DNA of 42,636 bases from the NCBI GenBank assembly GCA_002399445.1, contig DHDR01000019.1, forward strand, positions 271,481 through 314,116, in the 5' to 3' direction. Of this stretch, positions 16,457 through 23,490 are shown piece by piece (positions within the stretch are counted from its first letter, which is position 1; every line of letters starts with the position of its first letter). A program made the translations under genes and the position numbers. The stretch is from Ruminococcaceae bacterium UBA4871. Its GTDB lineage: Bacteria > Bacillota > Clostridia > Oscillospirales > Acutalibacteraceae. A model generated the notes under the pieces. It saw only the letters and a list, made by a program, of their open reading frames with translations, was not told the origin of the DNA and searched no databases.

Positions 16457-16723
16457 GTAAACTTTAGTAATCTTATCATTTTGCAATAAAATTTTACCAC
16501 TTTATTCCGGTTAAGTCAACGCTTTATCCTATTTATTATTATCCTTATTCTTTCTCTGTATTACAAGTAGTTCTCCTATTTAGTTAATAATGCCATATCA
16601 TGGACTTGTTTCCAATATCTATATTTCTAAAGTCTAAATTCTATTTCCATATTATCCATATTCTATTTATATTTCCTTTGTGCTTCGAAAGTTTTTATTC
16701 TCGTAACGTTGAGTTTTTCGATG

Positions 16724-16752
16724 TTGCAACGATAATAAATGTAAGATAAAAT
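16724..16752 (+). promoter_or_regulatory. flgM operon promoter
   Basis: TTGCAA and TAAAAT spaced by 17 bp give a vegetative-type promoter 138 bases before the flgM start. The spacer holds CGATAAT (16730-16736), a sigma-28-like -10 core, at an element nearly identical to one upstream of fliD. Either factor, or both, could use this site. Confidence 0.5.
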
Positions 16753-16890
16753 GAAGAAAGAATAGGGGTACTTATATAGATGATTTAAGCTGCATGAGCC
16801 ATAGGTTTGTTTGGTTCGTTGCGCTTTTCTAATATGAAGAGTAAAGTAATAAAAAGTTTAACCTCAGCTGTACAAAGGAGCTGTTTTTAC

Positions 16891-17202
16891 ATGATAAATC
16901 CTGTTTCTTTTGAAAGTGTATATCGCTCAGCATATTCCCAAAATGCATATCAGGCTTCTAAAATCAGTCATTTGCCTGCAGCTCAGAAATCCGTACCTGC
17001 TTCAGACAAGATTTGCATCAGTACAGTCGGTTCCCTGCAGCAAACTGCGGCAAAGGCTGCAGCTGCAGTGGGCAGCATTCCCCTCCCATCCTCTCAGCGG
17101 CTTAGTGCGCTGCGCCAGCAGATACAGGACGGGACTTATCAAATTTCTGCAGCGGATGTTGCAGCCAGCATGCTCCGCCGCAGCTTTTCATCGGAGGCAT
17201 AA
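16891..17202 (+). CDS. flgM: Anti-sigma-28 factor FlgM
   Basis: Binds and inhibits the flagellar sigma factor until the hook is complete, after which it is exported. It has 103 residues. The C-terminal sigma-binding helices are visible in QRLSALRQQIQDGTYQISAA and DVAASMLRR; the N-terminal part is Ala/Gln-rich and unstructured, as in the family. The ATG at 16891 was chosen because AAAGGAG lies 11 bases upstream; a longer in-frame start at 16807 has no ribosome site. It starts the flgM-flgN-flgK-flgL group. Confidence 0.93.
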   Translation: MINPVSFESVYRSAYSQNAYQASKISHLPAAQKSVPASDKICISTVGSLQQTAAKAAAAVGSIPLPSSQRLSALRQQIQDGTYQISAADVAASMLRRSFSSEA

Positions 17203-17205
17203 AGG

Positions 17206-17682
17206 ATGGATGTAATTGAGGAATTTATTCAAGCAACTGACAGATGCACGGAACAGATCTGCAGCATGCAGCCGCTGGAAATAGAAAAACAAAAAGCATT
17301 AATTTCTTGGAACGTAAATCAAATGGAACAAATGGTTAATGATCAGCAGGCAGCCATTATGCAGCTTGATAATCTGGAAAAGCAGCGTATCCATGCCCAG
17401 TGTCAGGCTGGCTTTTCCGGATTGTCCGCAAATGAAATTCTAAAAAGAGCGCCCCAACCCGTCCATGACCGGCTGGCTGCCAGTTTTCAAGCGCTTCGGG
17501 AAGCAGCACAAAAACTGAAACTGTATAACAAGAAGGCAAATGAATTTGCCAAAGCAAGTTTGCAATTTTTGCAAACTGTATCGGGAAAGCGCGTACAGCC
17601 TGCCACGCGCACCACTTACAGTACAAACGGAGCCCAAAATAACGGATGGAACCGTGGGTCTTCTTTAAAAATACGAATCTGA
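17206..17682 (+). CDS. flgN: FlgK/FlgL export chaperone FlgN
   Basis: Cytoplasmic chaperone for the hook-filament junction proteins. It has 158 residues, nearly all helical, with the family-like region EKQKALISWNVNQMEQMVND (~27-46) and a second helix pair at ~75-125. The last ~30 residues are Thr/Asn/Gly-rich. It starts 3 bp after flgM with GGAGG inside the flgM end. Sequence similarity in this family is low, so position between flgM and flgK is part of the evidence. Confidence 0.9.
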   Translation: MDVIEEFIQATDRCTEQICSMQPLEIEKQKALISWNVNQMEQMVNDQQAAIMQLDNLEKQRIHAQCQAGFSGLSANEILKRAPQPVHDRLAASFQALREAAQKLKLYNKKANEFAKASLQFLQTVSGKRVQPATRTTYSTNGAQNNGWNRGSSLKIRI

Positions 17683-17731
17683 GAAAATATCCAGCTTTTT
17701 TACATTAAGTTATATCAAGGAGGAATGAGCC

Positions 17732-19504
17732 TTGCGTCCCACATTTATTGGATTTGAAACTGCCAGGTCCGCACTCAATTTAAACCAAAAGTCCCTTGAC
17801 ATTGTCGGCAATAACCTGGCAAACATCAACACAGCCGGTTACACCAGACAGCGGGTGACCAGCGCTGAAGTTGTCAGCAATACTTACAATACACGCGTTG
17901 CGCAAAATAAAACGGATACGGCTGGTGAGGGAGTCGAACTGACCGGGATTTCACAAACACGGGATTCCTTTTTGGATAAACGCTTTCGTGATGAATATTC
18001 CGATTCCAGTTATTATATACAAGCTTCCAATATGTTTTCCGATATTGAAGGCGCCCTTGGGGATGCCAATGATGTCAGTGAGGGAGGCAATATGATTGCC
18101 AGTTCCATTCAGCAAATCTACCAATCGCTGAATGATTCTGCTTCTGAACCGACTTCTTCAGAACAGGCCAATCTTGTTCAGAGTTCTTTTTCTAACCTCA
18201 CACAGGTTGTCCAAAAAATCAGTTCTGACTTAGGCGAAGTTGCAGGACAAGAGAAATACAATCTCAGCACATCCATTGAAGATGTCAACAACTCTCTGCA
18301 AAAAATTGCAGAACTGAATGATGCGATCAGCAGTAACGCCTCCAATGCTCTGAAGGAAGGCAGCAAAGACACGCCAAATGAGCTACTGGACAAGCGGAAC
18401 CTGCAGTTGGACAACCTCGCAAGTTACGGAAACATCTCCTTAACCTATGAAGCAGATGGTTCCGTTACCGTAGAAATGGGCGGTCATGTTGCCGTAAGCG
18501 GAAAAAATTTTGATAAACTTCGTTCCAATGAAGATGAGCAAACCGGTATTGTCTCTCTTTACTGGAATTCAGGCGATAACACCAAAGACGAAAAGGCAGA
18601 TCAGGCATCAGACTCTTCTCCCTTACTTGCCAATTTCTCTACAGGTGCTTTGAAAGCATATACCGATATTTTAAATGGGCACGGGAAAAACGCGGGACAA
18701 ATCAGCGGCTCCACCACGATACAAGGAATTCCCTATTATAAAGACCGGCTGAATACTTTATCCCAGACCTTGGCTGATACTGTAAATCATGTGATTCCGG
18801 TTGTTGAAGACCCGGATCATCCCGGTCAAGCTCTGAAAGCGGCGGACTTTAGCAAATATACGCCTGATGAGCAGGCAAAGTTCAAGCAACTGCGTGATAA
18901 AGACGGTAATTTAGTCTATAAAACGCTGATTGCTGCAAAAATTTATGAAGACCCAAAACATCCCGGTCAAGCTCTGTCAGCAGTTGCCTACAATCAAATG
19001 AGCAATGAAGAAAAAGCAAACTTGGAACAACTGAGTGATGAAAACGGCAATTATGAAACCGACCCTAATGCAGCCGTTACTGCAGATAACCTAAGCGTCA
19101 GTCAGGAATGGTCAACTGGAAAAGCAAGTTACCTTTTTAGTAATCCAGACAGTGAAACCAACACATCTTATTTTGAACAAATACAGCAAGCACTCACCAA
19201 TGATTCGATTACTTTTAAATCTTATGGAGAAACTTTCAACGGTACATTTGAAGATTATCTGATCGATTACACGGGAAGAGTCGGCACCGATACTTCCTAT
19301 TATAATAACCTGCAGGAAGTTTCCTCTTCTCTGTCCAATAATCTGCTAGACAAGCGTGATTCTGTTTCCGGCGTTCAAATGGATGAAGAAACCACGAATA
19401 TGATGACTTATCAAAAATCTTACAATGCTGCAGCGCGTCTCATGACAACACTGGATGAGATGCTCGATACGCTGATTAACAGCACTGGCACTGTCGGTCG
19501 CTAA
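17732..19504 (+). CDS. flgK: Flagellar hook-associated protein FlgK
   Basis: First hook-filament junction protein, secreted. It has 590 residues. The N-terminus has TARSALNLNQKSLDIVGNNL followed by ANINTAGYTRQRV, the rod/hook/HAP signature. The C-terminus (NMMTYQKSYNAAARLMTTLD) is the flagellin-like D0 helix. The variable domain contains an internal ~35-residue duplication (described separately). The start is TTG at 17732 with AAGGAGG eight bases upstream; an ATG at 17725 is out of frame. Confidence 0.96.
   Translation: MRPTFIGFETARSALNLNQKSLDIVGNNLANINTAGYTRQRVTSAEVVSNTYNTRVAQNKTDTAGEGVELTGISQTRDSFLDKRFRDEYSDSSYYIQASNMFSDIEGALGDANDVSEGGNMIASSIQQIYQSLNDSASEPTSSEQANLVQSSFSNLTQVVQKISSDLGEVAGQEKYNLSTSIEDVNNSLQKIAELNDAISSNASNALKEGSKDTPNELLDKRNLQLDNLASYGNISLTYEADGSVTVEMGGHVAVSGKNFDKLRSNEDEQTGIVSLYWNSGDNTKDEKADQASDSSPLLANFSTGALKAYTDILNGHGKNAGQISGSTTIQGIPYYKDRLNTLSQTLADTVNHVIPVVEDPDHPGQALKAADFSKYTPDEQAKFKQLRDKDGNLVYKTLIAAKIYEDPKHPGQALSAVAYNQMSNEEKANLEQLSDENGNYETDPNAAVTADNLSVSQEWSTGKASYLFSNPDSETNTSYFEQIQQALTNDSITFKSYGETFNGTFEDYLIDYTGRVGTDTSYYNNLQEVSSSLSNNLLDKRDSVSGVQMDEETTNMMTYQKSYNAAARLMTTLDEMLDTLINSTGTVGR
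18806..19051 (+). repeat. Internal duplication in flgK
   Basis: Two 35-codon copies, 18806-18910 and 18947-19051, lie 141 bp apart. Both read EDPxHPGQAL, then a helical stretch of the type E-x-A/K-x-N/F-x-x-L, then a D-x-(D/N)-G-N ending. DNA identity is strongest over the shared 18-base stretch coding for HPGQAL. The duplication lies in the surface-exposed, variable part of FlgK. Confidence 0.85.
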
Positions 19505-19542
19505 TTGTATATTTAAAATCTGTTGAAAGGAAATGATCATAA

Positions 19543-20592
19543 ATGAGTATGCGTATCACCGACCGGTCCTCTACCCGCAACTATTTAAGATATTTGAATA
19601 ATGCTCTTTATAACCAGCAAAACACAATGGATCAAATTCAGTCTGGCTACCGTTTTAAAAAAGTGTCCGATGACGTCTCAGACGGCGTGAAAAATATGCG
19701 CACTAAAGCAGAAAAGTATAAAGCAGATGTTTGCAAGGATAATGTGGACAGTATTAAGGACAAATTGGATACTGTGGACAGTACCATGACAAATATTCAT
19801 GATTTGTTCACAAACATGGATGCCATGCTGGAAAAAGCAGTGACTGGCACTTCTTCCAGTCAGCGTCAAGTATATGCTCAAGAGGCAGACAGTACCAAAT
19901 CGCAGGTCCTGCAGCTGCTGAATACGCAGTATGACAATCAATATTTGTTTGGCGGTTCCAATAACTATACGGCCCCTTTTACGGTCAGTTCTGAGACTGG
20001 TGAATTAGAGTATAACAACATTCCTGTCAGCGACATTCAGCAGCGGGATGACGGTTCGTACTTTTATCTGGATGCCAACAATCAACCTACGGAAGTTCCA
20101 ATGAATGAAAAGACTTATATGAATATCGGACTGGATTTCCGGATGAACGGAGCCAATGCCGATCCCTCCAGTGGATTTGATGTGAGTTATTCAGGGGCTG
20201 ATCTATTGGGCTTTGGAAAAACAGCAGATGGCAAACAGAATAATCTTTTTAATGTACTGAACGAGATTACACAGACGCTTGGGAATTCAACTGTTTCTAC
20301 GACTGAAGCAGACAGCCAAAAGCTTTCCAGCCTTGGCACACAGCTGCAGACACTAAATAATCGGTTTCTTACGCAGGTTACAGAGGTTGGCTCAAAAGAT
20401 AAATTTTTATCCACACTTTCAGATCATTTAGAAACGACTTCCGATACGTTAAATGAAAAGATGAGCAGTCTTGTGGGAACAAACACTGCAGAAGCCTCGA
20501 CCGAAGAAGCCACAGATGTTGCCGTAACCAATGCACTCTATCGGTTGGGCAGTTCCGTAATTCCGACTTCACTGATGGACTTTATTAAATAG
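19543..20592 (+). CDS. flgL: Flagellar hook-associated protein FlgL
   Basis: Second junction protein, a flagellin homologue. It has 349 residues. The N-terminal helix region has MRITDRSSTRNYLRYLNNAL and IQSGYRFKKVSDDVSDGVKN, matching the flagellin/FlgL D0-D1 motif (S-G-x-x-x-x-x-x-S-D-D). The central NTQYDNQYLFGGSNNYTAPF is typical of FlgL. The C-terminal helix is less conserved. ATG start with GAAAGG upstream; 38 bp after flgK. Confidence 0.95.
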   Translation: MSMRITDRSSTRNYLRYLNNALYNQQNTMDQIQSGYRFKKVSDDVSDGVKNMRTKAEKYKADVCKDNVDSIKDKLDTVDSTMTNIHDLFTNMDAMLEKAVTGTSSSQRQVYAQEADSTKSQVLQLLNTQYDNQYLFGGSNNYTAPFTVSSETGELEYNNIPVSDIQQRDDGSYFYLDANNQPTEVPMNEKTYMNIGLDFRMNGANADPSSGFDVSYSGADLLGFGKTADGKQNNLFNVLNEITQTLGNSTVSTTEADSQKLSSLGTQLQTLNNRFLTQVTEVGSKDKFLSTLSDHLETTSDTLNEKMSSLVGTNTAEASTEEATDVAVTNALYRLGSSVIPTSLMDFIK

Positions 20593-20654
20593 ACTTGGTG
20601 GCAAATCGTAAATTATTCGAAACAAAATTTTATTTCAGAGGAGGAAAAACGGTT

Positions 20655-21254
20655 ATGCAGTTACTATCCATTCATTCGATTCCAATTCAGTACCAAATGC
20701 ATGTAGAACCCGCTCATTTTGAAATGAAACATGCCGCTGATGCTCCTACTGCGAAAGTTACACAACAGGATTCAAAGTTGGTTCAGCACACAACAAACAG
20801 CCAAATTCATATGAATGCTTATAACATGCGAAAAGCCTTTGGTTTACTTAACTCCACTGATTTTGCCCACAGTCGGGCTGAGAAAGCAGAGGCCCACATT
20901 TCTTCTGTAATTCAAGATACGGTAATAACTGGCAAACAGCTTTCGCACATTGAAAAGAACGTAACAATCAGCGATATCATTAAGCAAAAAGCATTAAAAC
21001 AGCCATCTTATAAAACGGTTTTTCTTCCTAATGGCGGTACTGAAATTTCATGGACACCCGGTAAAACAGATTTACAGTATGAACCCGGTCATGTATCGAT
21101 GGATTGGAATTTACCTCAGGTGGACTGTAAGTATGTGCCCAGCTCTTTTTCGCTTAAAATCACGCAGTGGCCACATGTGGAAGTGAAATATATAGGTGGA
21201 TTTAACTATTTTCCTCCATCGGCAGATCCGGAAAGCACAGGAAAAGCAGAATAA
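20655..21254 (+). CDS. DUF6470 protein (YviE-like)
   Basis: A 199-residue protein in the position of B. subtilis yviE, between flgL and fliW. It begins MQLLSIHSIPIQYQMHVEPA, the family-like opening with alternating hydrophobic and Ile/Gln residues. The C-terminal part (SFSLKITQWPHVEVKYIGGF) is also DUF6470-like. The function is unknown. The ATG at 20655 has GAGGAGG 12 bases upstream; an in-frame upstream start at 20595 lacks a site. A strong terminator begins at its stop codon. Confidence 0.85.
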   Translation: MQLLSIHSIPIQYQMHVEPAHFEMKHAADAPTAKVTQQDSKLVQHTTNSQIHMNAYNMRKAFGLLNSTDFAHSRAEKAEAHISSVIQDTVITGKQLSHIEKNVTISDIIKQKALKQPSYKTVFLPNGGTEISWTPGKTDLQYEPGHVSMDWNLPQVDCKYVPSSFSLKITQWPHVEVKYIGGFNYFPPSADPESTGKAE

Positions 21255-21289
21255 AAAGAGCAGCTGTCATGATCTACAGCTGCTCTTTT
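21254..21289 (+). terminator. Intrinsic terminator after the DUF6470 gene
   Basis: A perfect 14-bp stem, AAAAGAGCAGCTGT (21254-21267) with its complement at 21276-21289, has an 8-base loop and ends in TTTT. It begins at the stop codon and separates flgM-flgN-flgK-flgL-DUF6470 from fliW-csrA. A weaker signal on the other strand is possible because of the 5' A-run. Confidence 0.85.
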
Positions 21290-21347
21290 ACTTACAAAAA
21301 GCTTATAATAAAACATGTACCTATTAGGACAAGGAGGTCCATACGAT

Positions 21348-21809
21348 ATGGAAGCGCTGACAAGAGATTTCGGAACCGTCAACTATCAAAGAAAAGATAT
21401 TATTGAATTTGTACAACCCATCTTTGGTTTTAATCAGTACCGTAAGTTTATCCTACTTTGTGATCAGGAGATCGGGCCGCAATTTGCTTGGCTGCAGTCG
21501 CTGGATAAACCTGAGTTATGTTTTATTTTAACGAATCCAGACATTGTGAATCCCAACTACAAAGCCACAATTCCGGAAAGTGCCTGTAACGTAACCGGTA
21601 ACAGTGAATGTGAATGCTGGAGCATGACCGTTATTCCTGAAAATTTCACAGATACAACGATCAACCTAAAAAGCCCAATCCTGATTAATCAAGAAAGTCA
21701 CAAGGCTGCACAGGTGATTTTGGATGCAGACTATCCCATTCGCTGCCGCTTAAAAAAGCAAATAAAGGAGGGAACAAAAAATGTTAATCCTTTCCCGAAA
21801 ATCAAATGA
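21348..21809 (+). CDS. fliW: Flagellar assembly factor FliW
   Basis: Antagonist of CsrA; it is bound by free flagellin and so couples flagellin export to translation (known for Bacillus). It has 153 residues with FVQPIFGFNQYRKFILLCDQ, the FliW G-x-x-x-x-x-x-F region, and the NLKSPILINQESHKAAQVIL segment. The ATG at 21348 has AAGGAGGTC upstream; an in-frame start 11 codons earlier is less likely. It overlaps csrA by 29 bp. Confidence 0.94.
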   Translation: MEALTRDFGTVNYQRKDIIEFVQPIFGFNQYRKFILLCDQEIGPQFAWLQSLDKPELCFILTNPDIVNPNYKATIPESACNVTGNSECECWSMTVIPENFTDTTINLKSPILINQESHKAAQVILDADYPIRCRLKKQIKEGTKNVNPFPKIK

Positions 21810-22023
21810 GTCTCTCCTTATAGAGAGTGCAAACGGCACGATTGAAATTGTGGTAACTGAAATCACACCCGGCCAAGTTCGGCTTGGTATTCAGGCACCC
21901 AAAAGCTGCCGTATACTGCGGAAAGAACTTGCACAAACCATGCAGCATAATCGACAAGCCGCATCAAAAATCTCCTCAGCAGACCTGCGCAGCGCAATTT
22001 CACAGTTGAAAAATCAGGACTGA
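21781..22023 (+). CDS. csrA: Translational regulator CsrA
   Basis: Small RNA-binding dimer that represses translation by masking GGA-containing ribosome sites; in Bacillus the main target is flagellin mRNA. It has 80 residues starting MLILSRKSNESLLI, with the binding segment GQVRLGIQAPKSCRILRKEL, all conserved. It starts inside the end of fliW with AAGGAGGG upstream, a typical fliW-csrA coupling. Its last 10 bases overlap the convergent PilZ-like gene. Confidence 0.97.
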   Translation: MLILSRKSNESLLIESANGTIEIVVTEITPGQVRLGIQAPKSCRILRKELAQTMQHNRQAASKISSADLRSAISQLKNQD

Positions 22024-22727
22024 GAATCCGAATTTGATTTTTTCTGAACAGGGAAAAAGCTGTTTTCCTGCTGATTCATGCTGCGAACCAATTCATCCAG
22101 TCCCGCCTGCAAGGTTTCGTCCATTTTTTCAAATGTGCAGCGGTACATGCACCCTTTTCCAAAAGCAAAAGCCTGACTGATATAAATTGGCAGTCCACAC
22201 AGTTCTTTAGCTTGCATCTGCAGGGTAATGAGGAACCGATCGCCGATTCCAAAAATCTGATTAGAGGTAAATTCCAGCTGCCGGCCAGAAATTGCACTGA
22301 CGGTAATGGCATAGTTAGATTCCGGATTTTCCGCTGGTTCCTTTTCATGTTTATGAAATAAAGAAAAGTGTTTTTTTGGCCGCGGCGGTTCTTTACGTCG
22401 TTGAACCAATTTGAGTATAGCAGGAATCTTCGTTTCTGAAAAATAGACATATTCAGAACCTGGCAGCAAACGGTCTGTAATAGAGATAAGTCGAATTAAA
22501 TTTTTATCGGAAAGGAAAACATTTCCCGTAAAAAGGTGGATCTCCTTGCTGTCATAAATTCTGGCAATCTGCAGCTGTATCCCCATTCGATACAGCGGTA
22601 CAAAATCGCTATGAAACTCAATGGAACGGCTTTCAGCAAAAACAGTTGCCGTACCCCGCGCCAGGATTTTACCGTTCATATCTTTTAAAACAGCGGGAAA
22701 TCCCTTTCTTCCCTTCATTTCGTGCAT
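22014..22727 (-). CDS. PilZ-like domain protein (degenerate)
   Basis: A 237-residue protein, convergent with csrA. Residues ~1-95 look like a beta-rich N-terminal domain (FPAVLKDMNGKILARGTATV). A basic stretch at ~105-135 (RRKEPPRPKKH) links it to a C-terminal domain with the PilZ layout: ISGRQLEFTSNQIFGIGDRF followed by LCGLPIYISQAFAFGKGCMY. The N-terminal R-x-x-x-R motif that binds c-di-GMP in classic PilZ domains is not visible, so binding is uncertain. The ATG at 22727 has AAGGGGGA upstream. A YcgR-like or simply structural role is possible. Confidence 0.5.
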   Translation of the reverse strand: MHEMKGRKGFPAVLKDMNGKILARGTATVFAESRSIEFHSDFVPLYRMGIQLQIARIYDSKEIHLFTGNVFLSDKNLIRLISITDRLLPGSEYVYFSETKIPAILKLVQRRKEPPRPKKHFSLFHKHEKEPAENPESNYAITVSAISGRQLEFTSNQIFGIGDRFLITLQMQAKELCGLPIYISQAFAFGKGCMYRCTFEKMDETLQAGLDELVRSMNQQENSFFPVQKKSNSDSQS

Positions 22728-22861
22728 CTTCAAGTCCCCCTTGTGCTGGACACGCCCCAAGCATATCTAACTTAACTATTATAATACAAGTTTATCTATT
22801 TGAACAGTGGATTGCATTCGCTTTTCTGAATTTTGTCTCAATATGATTGGAGGATCTCGTT

Positions 22862-23332
22862 ATGCAAACTGACAGAATTGTCCATACACTCGAAGAAAAA
22901 TATAAACTATTTCGCTGCTTTTTGGAAATCTCAGAAAGGATGTGTACAGAATCAGTTGATTTGCTTAAAGACGATATGGACAGTCGCCTGCATCTGCAGT
23001 CTGAAATTGAAAAAGCAGATGCTCAGCTCAGGGAACTCTATAAAAACGCTCCCGGTGCAGAAGAAGCAGCCAAAAACCGATGTGATTACAGCAGCCTTTC
23101 TCCTGAAAACAAGAGAATATATGATGCCGCAATGAAAGTTCATGGAATCCTTTATCAAATTCAGCAAATGGGACCGCTGCTAAAAAAGCATATGCTGGAA
23201 GAGCGCAGCAGCCTGTTGAAAAAGCTGGAAGATACCCAAAAAAGTACCGCATCAGCTGCAAATCGTTATTATCAAGCTGCACATTTTGAAAGCCCGGTTT
23301 TAAAACGGCATTTCGGCTTTAAAAAAGCATGA
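22862..23332 (+). CDS. Helical protein upstream of fliD (chaperone-like)
   Basis: A 156-residue protein of unknown family, almost all helical with coiled-coil character (~1-60 and ~95-145). Its opening MQTDRIVHTLEEKYKLFRCF and size resemble FlgN- or FliT-type export chaperones, and it precedes fliD, the client of FliT, but I see no diagnostic motif. The ATG at 22862 has TGGAGG eight bases upstream. It ends 158 bp before fliD, which has its own promoter-like element. Confidence 0.6.
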   Translation: MQTDRIVHTLEEKYKLFRCFLEISERMCTESVDLLKDDMDSRLHLQSEIEKADAQLRELYKNAPGAEEAAKNRCDYSSLSPENKRIYDAAMKVHGILYQIQQMGPLLKKHMLEERSSLLKKLEDTQKSTASAANRYYQAAHFESPVLKRHFGFKKA

Positions 23333-23377
23333 TTGTGTGAATTGGTTATGATTTGTAGTTTTTTTTCTGAAATCGTT

Positions 23378-23414
23378 TCAATTAAATAAGTTCCCTGCGA
23401 TAATAAAAAGTAAG
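23378..23414 (+). promoter_or_regulatory. fliD promoter (sigma-28-like)
   Basis: The -10 core CGATAAT lies at 23398-23404, inside CGATAATAAAAAGTAAG, nearly identical to the element at 16730-16745 upstream of flgM. A weak -35 (TCAA at 23378-23381, consensus TAAA) is 16 bases upstream. The arrangement fits the flagellar sigma factor better than the vegetative one. Confidence 0.5.
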
Positions 23415-23490
23415 GTTAAAATATAAAATAGCTGATAAAGCGTTTGTGATTTCGCATTTTCTACTTGTTGCATAAAGGAGAATGATTCTC

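Larger units (their letters stand above)
15946..16723. other. AT-rich non-coding intergenic region
   Basis: This stretch between divergent parA and flgM has no credible open reading frame on either strand; stops are frequent and no ribosome site precedes a long frame. It contains the 16-bp inverted repeat at 16236-16278 and the possible structured element at 16346-16456, described separately. The remaining parts are A/T-rich with no motif I can name. The parA promoter probably lies between ~15960 and ~16080, but none is clear. Confidence 0.8.
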
